Shown here piece by piece: positions 1 through 10,436 of a stretch of 38,191 nucleotides of DNA. The position numbers were made by a program, and so were the translations under genes. How positions within the stretch are numbered: position 1 is the stretch's first letter; every line of letters starts with the position of its first letter. Source of the stretch: Schizophyllum amplum (Eukaryota > Basidiomycota > Agaricomycetes > Agaricales > Schizophyllaceae); contig VDMD01000188.1 of the NCBI GenBank assembly GCA_007026445.1, forward strand, positions 1 to 38,191. The letters are read 5' to 3'. The notes beneath the pieces were generated by a model. The model ran no database searches. It saw only the letters and a list, made by a program, of their open reading frames with translations, and had not been told where the DNA came from.

Positions 1-2130
1 GAGGCAGTGTGGGACGCCTGGCTCGCCTTCGAGCACATGCACGGCGCGGTGGACGAGATTGAGGAGTGCATGGACAAGATCGAGCGTGCGCGGGTATCAG
101 GTCAATGCGAGGAGGGCTAAGGTGAGTCTCTTAGTCGCTGTCTATGGACGCCTGGTCGCCTGTCGCTAATTGCCATGGGTTTCTTACCCAATTCGTTATA
201 GGAAGCAGAAAGGGCCGCATATCAAGCCATGCAATACGCGGCCGAACAGCAAGCCGCGCAGGTCCCTGTGGCAGCAGCGCCCGTGCCCAAGGTGGACGCG
301 GCGATGGACGTCCGACGTGCCGCAGCACGGCGAGCGCGGGACGAAGCGCGCCGCGGACAATGATGGCGAGGAGCAAGCACATCAGAAAAGGGTTAAGACG
401 GGTACGTTGGTCAGTCGTCCGCCAATCGCAGAGACTGGCTGACAAGTCCGTGTAGAGTCGAAAGGCGCGTCCCTCAAGCGCGACCGCGAAAATTGCACCG
501 TATTCGCGTCGGAGCTGCCACCGAACGTGCAGGAGGATGACCTGCGCGCATTGTTCAAGGATGTCAGTGTTCCGATCGTTGTGAACTCATTGATATCGTA
601 TCGAGCCCTTCATTGGACGGTACTGACTCGCTTGTTTGACAGTGCGGGGCCATTCGTGAGATCAAGATTACACATCTCGAGAAAGCTGTTGTCGCGACCG
701 TCGAGTTCATGCAGCGGGTGGGTGCCTACTTCACCCTGGAAATGTATGGACATCACTGACTGTCTTTACAGGAGAGCGTTCCGCAAGCACTCACGAAGGA
801 CAAGAAGCGCATAAATGACGAGGAGATAGCAGTGAACCTCGCATGGAAGTCGACGCTATACGTGACGAACTTTCCGGAGAAGACCGACGACGTGGCGATA
901 AGGGAGCTGTTTGGGAAGGTATATGCACCACTGACTCGCTTGCAATCATTCGTCTTTGACCTAGACCATAGTACGGCACGATCTTCGAAGTACGCTGGCC
1001 GAGCAAGAAGTTCAAGAGCTCGAGGCGATTTTGCTATGTTCAATATGCGAACCCAGTACGTCCTGCAAGCCTGACCTCGGTTTATGTGAGTTGACCTTCG
1101 TCATAGACGTCCGCGGAACGTGCCCTGGAGCTGCATGGCCACGAACTTGAGCCAGGGCAGACGATGAATGTGTACATCTCGAATCCGGAACGCAAGAAGG
1201 AGCGTACGGATCAGGATGCGCAGGAGCGAGAATTGTACGTTGCCGGTCTGAGTCGGTTTACGACGAAGCAGGACTTGGAGAAGGTTTTCAAGTCGGTCAG
1301 TTATTTGCAGCCGCGCCGGGGTTTCTCCCGTCTGGTTGCGAGTTTAGGCTGACACGCATGACAGTACGGCACATTGAAGGAAGTTCGTATCGCGACGGAT
1401 CCTAAAGACGCGACCTGCAAGGGCTTTGCGTTTGTCGAGTTCGAGAATGAAAAGGATGCGGTCGCGGGGCTGGCAGCGAACAATCATGAGCTAAAGAGAC
1501 GGCGCATGGCGGTTACAATGGCTAACACCAGCACGCGTGCTAAGTTCAAGTGCGTGCATCTTCTTAACTTCAAGCCATGGTTGACCTTTCCCGTACAGGA
1601 ATCAGGCTCAAGCGGACACTGGCTTGGGTCGTCAGGACGAAATTCGCAGCCGCTCGCTCATGATCAAGAACCTCCCACCGGATGCCGATGACGGCCGTCT
1701 ACAGCAAGCGCTGGAGAAGGTCACCAAAGTCAAGCGCGTCGAAGTCTTCAAAGACAAGAACGAGGCCGCGGTCGAACTGGAGTCCACCGCGGTAGGCTCT
1801 TCTCACCCTCCGTCCTCTCTTCATTACTGACTCGCCCACCAGGACATCGGCAACCTCGCGCTTCGTACAGAGCCGATCATGTTCAACGGCCAGCCATTGA
1901 CGCTTGTCTTCGAGGGCGGCGGGGGTGCGAAGGCGAAAGATCCGAAGGCCGGTGGTGGGATGTTCGTGCCCAGAGCGGCTGCTTCGCGTCCGAGAGCTGG
2001 GCTGGGCCATGCGAGGAAGCCACCTGCGGGCGCTGAGCAGCAGGCTGATGCAGGCCCCAGCTCCGGTGCGTCGGGGAGCAAGCCTGCGGAGGGAAGAGGG
2101 CAGGATGATTTTAGGAAGATGTTGGGTTGA
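1..2130 (+). CDS. SART3/Prp24-like U6 snRNP recycling factor (5' partial)
   Basis: Predicted nuclear RNA-binding protein that re-anneals U4 and U6 snRNAs during spliceosome recycling. The window opens inside the last HAT-type helical repeat (W..FE..HG pattern at 1-93). An acidic/basic linker follows, then four RRM-like domains: about 490-840 (FASELPP), 850-1180 (LYVTNFPE, CYVQYANP), 1230-1540 (LYVAGLSR, KGFAFVEFE) and 1640-1910 (LMIKNLPP). The C terminus (QDDFRKMLG) matches the LSm-interaction motif shared by SART3 and Prp24. Introns with clean splice sites: 402-455, 563-642, 718-771, 919-971, 1056-1106, 1296-1364, 1550-1598, 1792-1842. The first junction is ambiguous: a 108-nt intron at 94-201 keeps frame, or an 80-nt intron at 122-201 does so if one extra base lies near 94-98. 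The linker near 310 also needs either a weak 64-nt intron or a one-base correction. Assignment is strong; the 5' end lies outside the window. Confidence 0.85.
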
Positions 2131-2466
2131 GCGCATCCTGTTGTCCTAACGCCGAAAGGTCTTCCCTGCGCATGTACTAAAGTCAGTCTACTATAGGGCG
2201 GCTAGGCTGCTCTCTGATATACTGTTCATATCTGTGGATGCTACTCATGGAGCTGCCTACGTGACACGTGCGATGCGTTGTTGAAGAGAACCTTTGGACG
2301 GCGCGGGGCGGGGCCAGGGCAGCTTGAGCGGTGTTGAGAACGTTGAGGCCGCCTATCGGATGATAGATCGGGCCGTGAGCGGGTGTAATTCCTCTGTAAG
2401 TACCCCGCCCGTGGGGTTCCCCACACAACTCCCTTCTACCATCGCACTCATCTCGACGATATCACA
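2131..2466. other. Intergenic spacer, probable promoter of the downstream SDR
   Basis: 336 bases between the stop of the Prp24-like gene and the start of the dehydrogenase. No gene is supported. It contains a CACGTG palindrome at 2265-2270, a bHLH/bZIP-type core site in fungi, about 200 bases upstream of the dehydrogenase ATG. Regulatory use is inference only. Confidence 0.3.
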
Positions 2467-3640
2467 ATGGCATCTATGGCAGCAAAGGCTCTGTACGACC
2501 TCAGTGGCCGCGTCGCTGTCGTGACCGGCGGTGGCACTGGCATCGGGTACATGATCGCCAAGGGGCTCGCGTCGAACGGCGCGAAGGTGTACATCACCGG
2601 GCGGCGCTTTGAGGTCTTGCAGAAGGCCGCGAGCGGATTCGAGGGGGAGGGATCTATGGTTCCGTGCGTTACCGTGCCCATCCTCCTGCGCCGCGTCTGA
2701 CGATCACGCAGCCTCCAGATGGACGCGACGAACAAGGACAGCATCCTGAACGCGAAGAAGCAGATCGCGGACAAGGAGGGCAAACTGCACGTGCTGGTGA
2801 ACAAGTATGTGGGCGTCTATGTATCCCCAACCGCGTCCAGGAGCTGACTCTCCATAACAGCGCGGGGCAGGTCGGACCGACATCAGGCTTCATGAGCCAG
2901 CCCGATGCGCCGGAGAACAAGGATCCCGAGGCCTTTGGGATGGGCTTGTTCAAGGAGGACCAACAGGGCTGGTCAGATGTGTTCGCGATCAACAACCACT
3001 CCCTCTTCTTCGTCTCGTCCGCGTTCGTGGGGCTGCTGGCGAAGGGCGCGGCAGACTTTGGCGCGTACTCATCCAGCGTCATCAACATCACCAGCATCAG
3101 TGGCCAAATCAAGGTCGCGCAGGACCACGTACGTCTCTCTTTCAGTCAAGCCAACTCCACCCTACGTTCTCCGTGCTCACTTGCCCCCCTCAGTTCGCAT
3201 ATAACTCGGCCAAGGCCGCAGCGAGCCACCTGACGCGCATGCTTTCGACCGAGTTCGCCCGGCGACAGATCCCTGTTCGCGTCAATGCCATCTCTCCTGG
3301 TGTGTACGCGTCGGAGATGACCTTTGACCAGATTTCTGCCGAGCAGGTGGATAAGATCGGGAAGGGTCTGGTGTCCGTGCCCGCGCGGCGCGATGGGACG
3401 TGAGTCTTTCTCACTTCTCTTCTGCTTCGACTGTCCTCGTTGGGCTGCCTGCTTGCTCAATACTCTTACTCCATTGACGTGAGCTGTGTTGTTTGAAGTA
3501 ATGGCTGACCTTTCCATCGCAGACCGGGAGAGATTGCCGGCACGGCCGTCTACTTGGCGTCGACCGCAGGCTACTACATGAACGGCCAGGAGTTGATCAT
3601 CGACGGCGGCTACACGGCAGTCAACCCAGCTCGCGCATAA
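2467..3640 (+). CDS. Short-chain dehydrogenase/reductase (classical SDR)
   Basis: Predicted NAD(P)-dependent oxidoreductase of 293 residues from five exons; introns 2664-2711, 2805-2860, 3129-3193 and 3400-3522. The Rossmann glycine motif TGGGTGIG lies near residue 20. The second intron splits the NNAG motif, which is restored on splicing. The catalytic Ser region is SVINITSISGQ, and the YNSAK motif (YxxxK) begins immediately after the third intron. The C-terminal NGQELIIDGGYT is typical of glucose/ribitol-type classical SDRs. The ATG at 2467 is preceded by a purine at -3 and is followed at once by the Rossmann fold, so the start is reasonable. No signal peptide is seen and it is probably cytosolic. 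The substrate cannot be told from sequence. It shares no obvious pathway with its neighbours. Confidence 0.9.
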
Positions 3641-3853
3641 GTGCGTAAAAGCAGCGTCACTTAGTGACCTGTTCCAGCAAAGTGTGTAAAATGTAAACAT
3701 ACTAGCAGAGTTGACCCGTGTTTTGAATATTAATGTTGTGAGGAAGGCAAATTTAGAGAGAAAGAGATGAATACAGTGCTACAGAAAGGTACATTTTATC
3801 TTACACGGAACACGTACAATACAAAGGGCACGAACGTTCGCGGACAACAGCAG

Positions 3854-5028
3854 CTAACTGTCATGCACAATGTCCTCGTTCGGGAGCTGCCTTTTCGTGC
3901 TGCGCGTAGCAGGCCGCCCTTTCCCTTTAGCGGTCTGCGACGAAGGACAGGGCGAGGCAGATGAGCATGGAGTACAGGGTGAAGGCGGAGAGACGCGGCC
4001 CGAAGAAGCGATGGCGGCTGTGGAGGTCGACGGGGTGGGAGTTTGAGGGATTGCGATGGGCGGCGGAGGAGGCTGACGTTTGCGGGGTGAGGCACCGACA
4101 ACGGCTGTCGATAACGTCGTCTTGATCTTCTTAAGTGGAGGTTCCCCAGGAGCGCGAACTGCACATCAAGCGTCAGGGGAAGACGGTTGAGACGGAGGGT
4201 TGAAGTGAGCATACCGGGTTCGGCGTCGAGCGCGGCAGGCCCTCCACTCCCCAGCTTCGAGATAGTGTCAACCAGGACAAAGAAACGGCAAGCCAGGTCA
4301 TCGTCGCCGGTCTCGACGTGGGTCACATAGCCGTGTACAAAAACCATGGCCCCGTGAGCAGGAATGGGCTTGCTGCCCGGCTTGAACCGCGCGTTCGTGG
4401 GGATGGTGACACGGACGGGTAGATGAGCATGTGCCTTCCAGGAGTCACCGAGCGCGCCTATGTATTGGGAGACGGTCATGTCGAATGAAGACTGAGCATC
4501 ATCTTCTTCATCAACAATCCCGTCGAAATCGCTCGAAGGGGGTGGCAAGCGCGCAGCAACCCCCGCAAGGGTGATGGATGATGAACATTGACCCGTGAGA
4601 TGGGCAGGGATGGGTCCGATAATCTGGAAGGCGTGTGTCAGCGGCGAGAGAGAAGGTGTGTGTTAGGACGCACGGATTGGGGGTCAATGTCTCCAATGAA
4701 ATGAGCGGCACTGCGCTGCGTAACGAACGGTGAGGCGACTTGGTTGAGCGGGACGTTGGCGTTCATGCCAGCCACCTGAGCAGTCACTCATTGTAAACAT
4801 AGGAAGAAGAGGAAGAACAGCAGAAAGGAAGCGTACATTGACATGGAAACTGTACAGTTCACCATCCTGGAAGTCGACATTGTTGCTGTTGTATACGCGG
4901 AAGGCGCCGATGAGGTATGTGCCGTTCGGTAGATAGATGGCGACGTCAAGCTGTCTCTTGCGACGGTCGATTTCTTTCTCGCTCTGGATACAGGCAATGA
5001 TGTCGAGGCAGGCGACTCCAAGGGGCAT
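3854..5028 (-). CDS. OB-fold-like protein next to the Helitron Rep-helicase
   Basis: 335 residues from four exons; introns 4776-4836, 4624-4673 and 4159-4214 join in frame and give a clean reading from ATG 5028 to TAG 3854. Residues about 1-65 (MPLGVACLDIIACIQ, LDVAIYLPNGTYLIGAF, NVDFQDGELYSFHVN) and about 150-220 (FVHGYVTHVETG, ACRFFVLVDTISKLG) have the alternating beta pattern of OB folds. The C-terminal third is Pro/Ser/Thr-rich with basic patches (PLKKIK, RKRQ) and KGKGRPATR, which resembles an AT-hook core. It lies on the same strand, 466 bases downstream of the Rep-helicase stop. My inference is a nucleic-acid-binding protein belonging to or captured by the Helitron, possibly analogous to the RPA-like proteins of plant Helitrons. 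I do not recognise a named family. It could instead be a host gene beside the insertion. Confidence 0.65.
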
Positions 5029-5494
5029 GGTTGAGCGAGGGGTGAGAGACGCAGGGAAGACATGTCTGTATATATGGGCTGACGGTGATACGCAAAGTGC
5101 TGAGTTTCATTCTTGTGAAGGGGAAGGAGAATGGAGGGACACAATATAAAGATCATGTGCCATATGTCGACGGTCACACATTGTGACAGATCCGAACACA
5201 GGGAGTGTCACGGTTGAACTTGCAAGAGGTGCAGATCAGTTTTGGGAGGGGCAGATACCCTGAATTGATCACGGACGCAGTTAGAGATATGTAAGTTATT
5301 CAGGAAAACTAAGTGTATGGGAAAAGTCGGACTGCCAGGATTGGGAGGCTCGGATTGCTGGGTGGAGTGAGCGCGCGCCTCAAGGTGCGAGAGTCGAGAC
5401 ATTGTCGGAGGAGTTAAAACAATTGGGAAGGAAGACTGAGACATAGCAATGTCAGCAAGGGAGGTGAAGAGAGGAAGATGTAGGACACTGACCA

Positions 5495-8400
5495 TCAGGA
5501 AGAAGAATTGGAACGCGTGAAGATTTCCGAGTATACAATGTTCAACGTGCGGCAGGTGACACTGTCGGGCGGCAGCAACACCAGGACGCGGTCGCGGGAT
5601 GTAGCGCGTGAGAGCGCGACGTACAGCTGGCCGTGTGTGAACACAGGCACGCGCAGGTCGATCCCTACATGGCGGACAGATTGTCCTTGCGCCTTGTTAA
5701 TCGAGACAGCGAAGGCGAGTCGTACGGGGAACTGTCTGCGTCGCAGCTGGAAAGCGAAGTCTGCTGCCACGCCTGTGCTTGGCGTAAGAGAAATCCGAGG
5801 AATGAATGCGGTCTCTCCGTCGTGGTCTCCACCGAGTATGCGAGCCTCGAGCACGCGAGGGGAAGCGCGTATGAGCGTCATGCGGGTGCCGTTGCAGAGC
5901 CCTTGTGCAGGGCACAGGTTCCGAAGCAGAATCATAGGACAACCGGGTTTCAGCCTTAATTCTCCAGGAGGTAAGCTGGCGGCGTCGATAGTGCGCAGAA
6001 ATTCAGGCGGGATGTCATCCGGGCCGTCGACACCAGCTTCGCGTTCGATTGAGTCTGCGCTGTGGAGAATGAGCCCCTGCCCGTACATACGATCGAGGAG
6101 TTTGTTGTTTAGGGAGTGTACGTCGTTATTGCGAGGGGCGAGGATCATCCTCTCAGCAAAATACTGAGGAGATGGGGTGCAAGGGCCGTCGATATCGGGA
6201 TATATGGAGTTGATGAGGTAGTCCTCGTCTTCAGTACACATGCTGGCCGGCAGGGGCACGGTCCCGTCATCTGCCACGTCGAGGCCGTGGCCAATGCGCA
6301 GTAGCCACGCCGTAAAGTCTTGCTGATCGGCCTGAACTCGCATGTTTTTTGTAAGATGAAATATTCGGATGTTTGGCCAGAGAGGGGAGCGGGGGAGTGA
6401 TGCGTCAAGTATTTCTTCCTTTGTCCCTTTCGGTATGACTGGTAGTGTTTGCTGGAAGTCTCCCCCGAATAGGACGACCTTTCCACCAAACGGTTTATCT
6501 GAAGAGCAGAGGTCGCGGAGGGTACGCTCTAGCGCTTCCACAGTGAACCGGTGCTGCATGAGTACCTCATCCCAAATGATCAGGTCTGCGGCGATGAGGA
6601 GCTCAGCGCGTTTGGTGGACTTGGAGATGGAGCATGTCGACGTTTCGCAGAGGTTGATGATGGGAATCTTGAAGGTGGAGTGAGCTGTGCGCCCGCCGGG
6701 CAGAAGGATGGCTGCGATGCCAGAAGAGGCGGAGCAGAGCACGATCTTGGCATCGGCTCTCAATATGTGAGAGATTGCTTTGTACAGGAATGTCTTCCCA
6801 GTGCCTCCGGGGCCATTGACGAAGAATGAACCGGGTCGGTGGGTATGTATGCAGTCGACAATGGCAGCAAGGGCGGCATGCTGTTCGGCGTTGTCGCATA
6901 TGCTCTGCAACGCCACAGCGGCGGCATCACGCTCGGACGCGCAGTTGTAATCGAGTTGTTCTGCGATAAGTGTGTTGGTGGTTACATGAGCCCAGTCGTG
7001 CGATGGTTGAGGCATGGACTCGAAGTCTCCGAGTGACCGCCCTGACTGTTTAAGTAGGCCATCGAGGAGATGCAGACCGTAATCGCAAGCGTCGTCGAAT
7101 GTAGCAGTGGTGAATCCCATGCACCGCAGACGGTAGAGCAAGTCGTCGCAGATGTGGGCCTTGAACTCGTCCCATAGCTGCTCTGGCCTGGTGGGAGCAC
7201 AGAAAAGGAGAAGGGTGGTGAATAGCTGGCGCAGGCGAGCACCGGTTTGCATGACCGATGCGTCGTGCAAGCACATGCGCCATTCACCGTCGTCCTGAAG
7301 AAGGCCGCGTGCAATGCAGGCGTCACGGAAGGTGGGGTGGCGTACGCCTCCATGAGTGTACAGATCGTCGAATGATGTTGCACCCTTCACGACAGTGAGC
7401 AGAGTGCGGAGATAGAACCGTTCGCCTATGAGGGAGGAGTATCAGAACTATGAAGGAGGCAAGCTATAGATATGCCAAGAAACGAAACTGACCTGCGGTC
7501 GGAGCCACAAAGTACATGCGACCAATGGAGAATAAGCCCTTCCGCAATGACCATCGTTTCTTATCCTCCTTCCATGTCATGTGCTGAGGGAACTCCTGGT
7601 ACGTGAGCTGTCGCGCGATTTCGCCAAGAGCGCCATCGTCGGCGTTTGCACGAAAGTATTCAGAAAGCGTTGTCCGCACGTCCCTGGCGTTGGCGAGGAC
7701 TTCGGCGGCAGGATTGTTCGGGTTGAACACGACCAGGTGCTGATTGGGCAGGTAGATTTGCAGACGTGTAACGCTGGGGACCTGCTTGTAGAGATTGAAG
7801 TCGAATAGGCGATGACATGCTTCCGGAGGTCCGATGTAGCGACCGTCAATATACTGTTTGATTTCGTCGACCTCAACCTCCGCAGTGGCGCGGTCGCCGC
7901 CCTTGTGTATGTACTTGAAAGGATATTTGATGGAGCGCAAGGAGAAGACACATTCAACGTTGATGTGGCAGCTGAAGCGCAGGGAGAGGTAGGGACTGTA
8001 CGGTACGATCCAGGAGTTGTCGACCAGCGATCCTCGGACTTCGTATTGGCGGCCATCGTTGCGTCGTTGGTACCGAGGGTACCCATCGTCGTCCATTGAC
8101 GTGCGGTCTTGAAAGTCTTTGGGGAAGTGTTTCGTGCAGCGGCTGTTTTCCATGCAAGGCGCAAAGCGATCATGAGCACCGCATGGGCCGTGAATCATGC
8201 ACGTCTTGACGATGTCGAATAGGCGAGGGTGGGAGATGGGGTCCGGCCACTCAGCGCATATTACACTGTCGATAGCGTCAACAGTCTTCATCTTCCATGG
8301 GTCGTGAAGCACAATGAGAATGTGGCAGTGTGGGAGGCCTCGCTTCTGGAACTCCGTAGAGTAGACGTATGCGGCGGCAGGCCCGAGAACACCACCATTG

Positions 8401-10436
8401 TAGATATCGTCGATGAGGGCATCGCGTTTGGCTTTGAAGACGCGTGCCACCAGGTCAGGCCGATCGTATGCCGTCTGGCCTGGCAGGAGCTCACGGTCGA
8501 TCTCAGGCCACTTGGGGTTGGCTGTCATAGTGACGAAGAGATCGACCTTGCGATGATAGCGTGCGATGGCCATAGCGTCCTGATACCTCTGTTGCAGGTC
8601 GCGGGGGCTGCCGGTGTGAGAGGATGGTAGGATGACCCTTCCAACGGAGTGCAGGTCAAGTTCGCCACGATCGACAGAAGCGACAGCATCTTCGAGGCCG
8701 TTGTACAGAGCAGCACGAAGGAGTTTCTGATTATCACGAAGAAAGCGCAGACGGTTTTGCTCAGTGGATGCCCACATGTCGACAACGTACTGCTGCAGAA
8801 GCTGTCCGCCTCGAAGAATAGTGTTGTATTCAATGGTGGCCGGACGAACCTGCAGTCTGTACGCAACGTAGCGCATCTGAGTGAGGCGTGTACGTGTCGA
8901 TCCTGGTGGACGCCGTAGGGTAAGATGCTCATGCCAACCACTCTCGCCGCGAGAGAAGAGTAGCACGAACTGCAGAGGGGCGTATGCAGCGTGCAGCTCG
9001 CTGATGCGGAACAGGTTTCCTCGTCCCTCAGAAGCACGCCTGCGAAGCACAATGTCACGACCCTGTGCTGCAGTTGTTCCACCGTCTCCCGGAAGAATCA
9101 TGGCCACCTCATCAGCGGTGGGAAGATTGTAACGGCGTGGGTCAGTCCCTGGGGTGACGCGAAGACGGATGGTAGCATCGTCCGAGACGTTCTCAGCAGC
9201 AAGCACGTGATAAGCGTGTTCATAGATGAGGGCATACGGATTGCACTCTCGCAGTGTGTGTTCGAGCTGAAGAAGAAGAGCGGCATCGAGATTATCATTG
9301 TTGGCTACGCGGTGCGCATGCGCGCGGGAGGCATCGTATATGTATACTTGGGCGAATACAGGATGGCCGCCATCAGAGCGTTCCAACGCAGACGACCAAT
9401 GGTGGAGTTCTCCATGGATGCGAAAAACCCACGCGCTACGACCAGTCGCATTGAGTCGGCGGTCGTGGTCGACTCCAAGGGAAGTGAAGGCGAACGCATT
9501 GTTGTACTGTCGGATGTTCTTCCGAAAGGCCCGGGATCGACTGTCGTCGTTGTCGAAGAGATGGCGCAGCAGAGGAGGGGGAGGCTGCAGATAAGGCAAT
9601 AGGACCTGGCCGCTGTCGCAGCAGAGTCCGAAGAGAACTTTGGTCCGTGTGCTGGACGATAATCGTTCCGCCGTCCAATGTAAAGCGCCGCAGTAGGGAC
9701 AGGCGTCGACCATGTAACCCAAGTCGTGCTGCGGGAGGGTGTTGCTGAGCGCCTTCCTTCCCGCAAGATAAGTCCGGTGTCTGCTGATCTTCCGCACACG
9801 TTTGGCTTGGGCAGAGTCAGGCCCGATAGCTGAACATATGGAACATCAGAAAGCGAACAACAGAAGCAGAGAAAGACACTAACTGGAGAGGAAAGCGTTG
9901 AGAGCAGTTTGAGTAGGCGCAGCAGCAGCACGACGTGGGCCGGCGCGTATGACGTTATCGAGTCGCTCAATGACTGATTAAATGGGTGAATAAAAGAACG
10001 GATTGAGATAGAGGACGCTTTGACGAACGTAAATGTGACGCGGAAGATTGTTGAGGGAGATGATGAAGAACTTGAGGGTGCGATTGATCTTCACGGCGTC
10101 GTTCCTGACATGTGTTATCGTCTTCGCGCGCTCCGGCGCGCTCTGGAAGCGAGTGGCGCTGTTCACTGCGACGTTCTTCCTGACGTCGAACTCGCTGAGC
10201 ATCGGATGGGGATTGTCGGGCATGCGATGTGCCACCGGGATGAGAGCCGCGCTCATTTGCCCATCGCACTGAGGACAAACAGGAGACGGTGAGCATAGAA
10301 GAGGAAGGGGCAGCAAAATTTACGAACCTGGACGGCGGACGCCGTCGAAGGACGTTGTGGATAGTTCACGCTCGAGTCTGGTCTGTGCCCGATGCGCAGA
10401 GCGTGCAGCGTCTGCTTCAGACAAAGGTGACGACAT
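5495..10436 (-). CDS. Helitron Rep-helicase (RepHel) transposase
   Basis: Rolling-circle transposase combining a HUH nicking domain with a Pif1-family helicase. Exon 7493-9829 carries the Rep part: FVTMTANPKWPEI, the metal-binding HUH motif in GLPHCHIL (His codons 8328-8330 and 8322-8324), and two candidate nucleophile tyrosines in YPFKY (7923-7925 and 7911-7913). After intron 7426-7492, which restores GERFYLRTLLT, exon 5495-7425 carries the helicase: Walker A GPGGTGKT (about 6791-6814), Walker B IIWDE, GGDFQQTLPV, and a C-terminal NKAQGQS and YVALSRA. No stop interrupts these exons. The 5' end is provisional. The long exon has no usable ATG, so I splice it through 9830-9883, 9974-10109 and 10269-10327 to an ATG at 10436, giving 1541 residues; the two most upstream junctions use weak donors. 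Copies like this are normal in fungal genomes. Confidence 0.85.

Larger units (their letters stand above)
3854..10436 (-). mobile_element. Helitron transposon (boundaries not resolved)
   Basis: The block is defined by the RepHel gene and, by orientation and proximity, the OB-fold-like gene. Helitrons end in 5'-TC and CTRR-3', with a short GC-rich hairpin before the 3' end, and insert between A and T without target duplication. In this orientation the 3' end should lie on the left (3.64-5.5 kb) and the 5' end on the right (beyond 10.4 kb). I could not find a convincing terminal hairpin plus CTRR or a matching TC end, so the coordinates give only the coding core. The neighbouring dehydrogenase ends at 3640 and the next supported gene starts near 13.46 kb. 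The full element could therefore be anywhere from about 5 to 9 kb. Confidence 0.6.

Noticed and set aside
5173..5187. Small hairpin (6-bp stem, 3-base loop) as a possible Helitron 3' end
   Set aside because: There is no CTRR at the expected distance and no A/T target context, and the stem is short and not GC-rich.
9795..9797. GTG codon as the start of the Helitron transposase
   Set aside because: Fungal nuclear genes rarely start at GTG, and the frame stays open upstream to a good acceptor at 9830, so this is an internal codon.
9305..9970. Minus-strand frame beginning with Met at 9970 overlapping the Rep exon
   Set aside because: It is out of phase with the HUH-Rep reading through most of its length; the reading joined by intron 9830-9883 is more protein-like.
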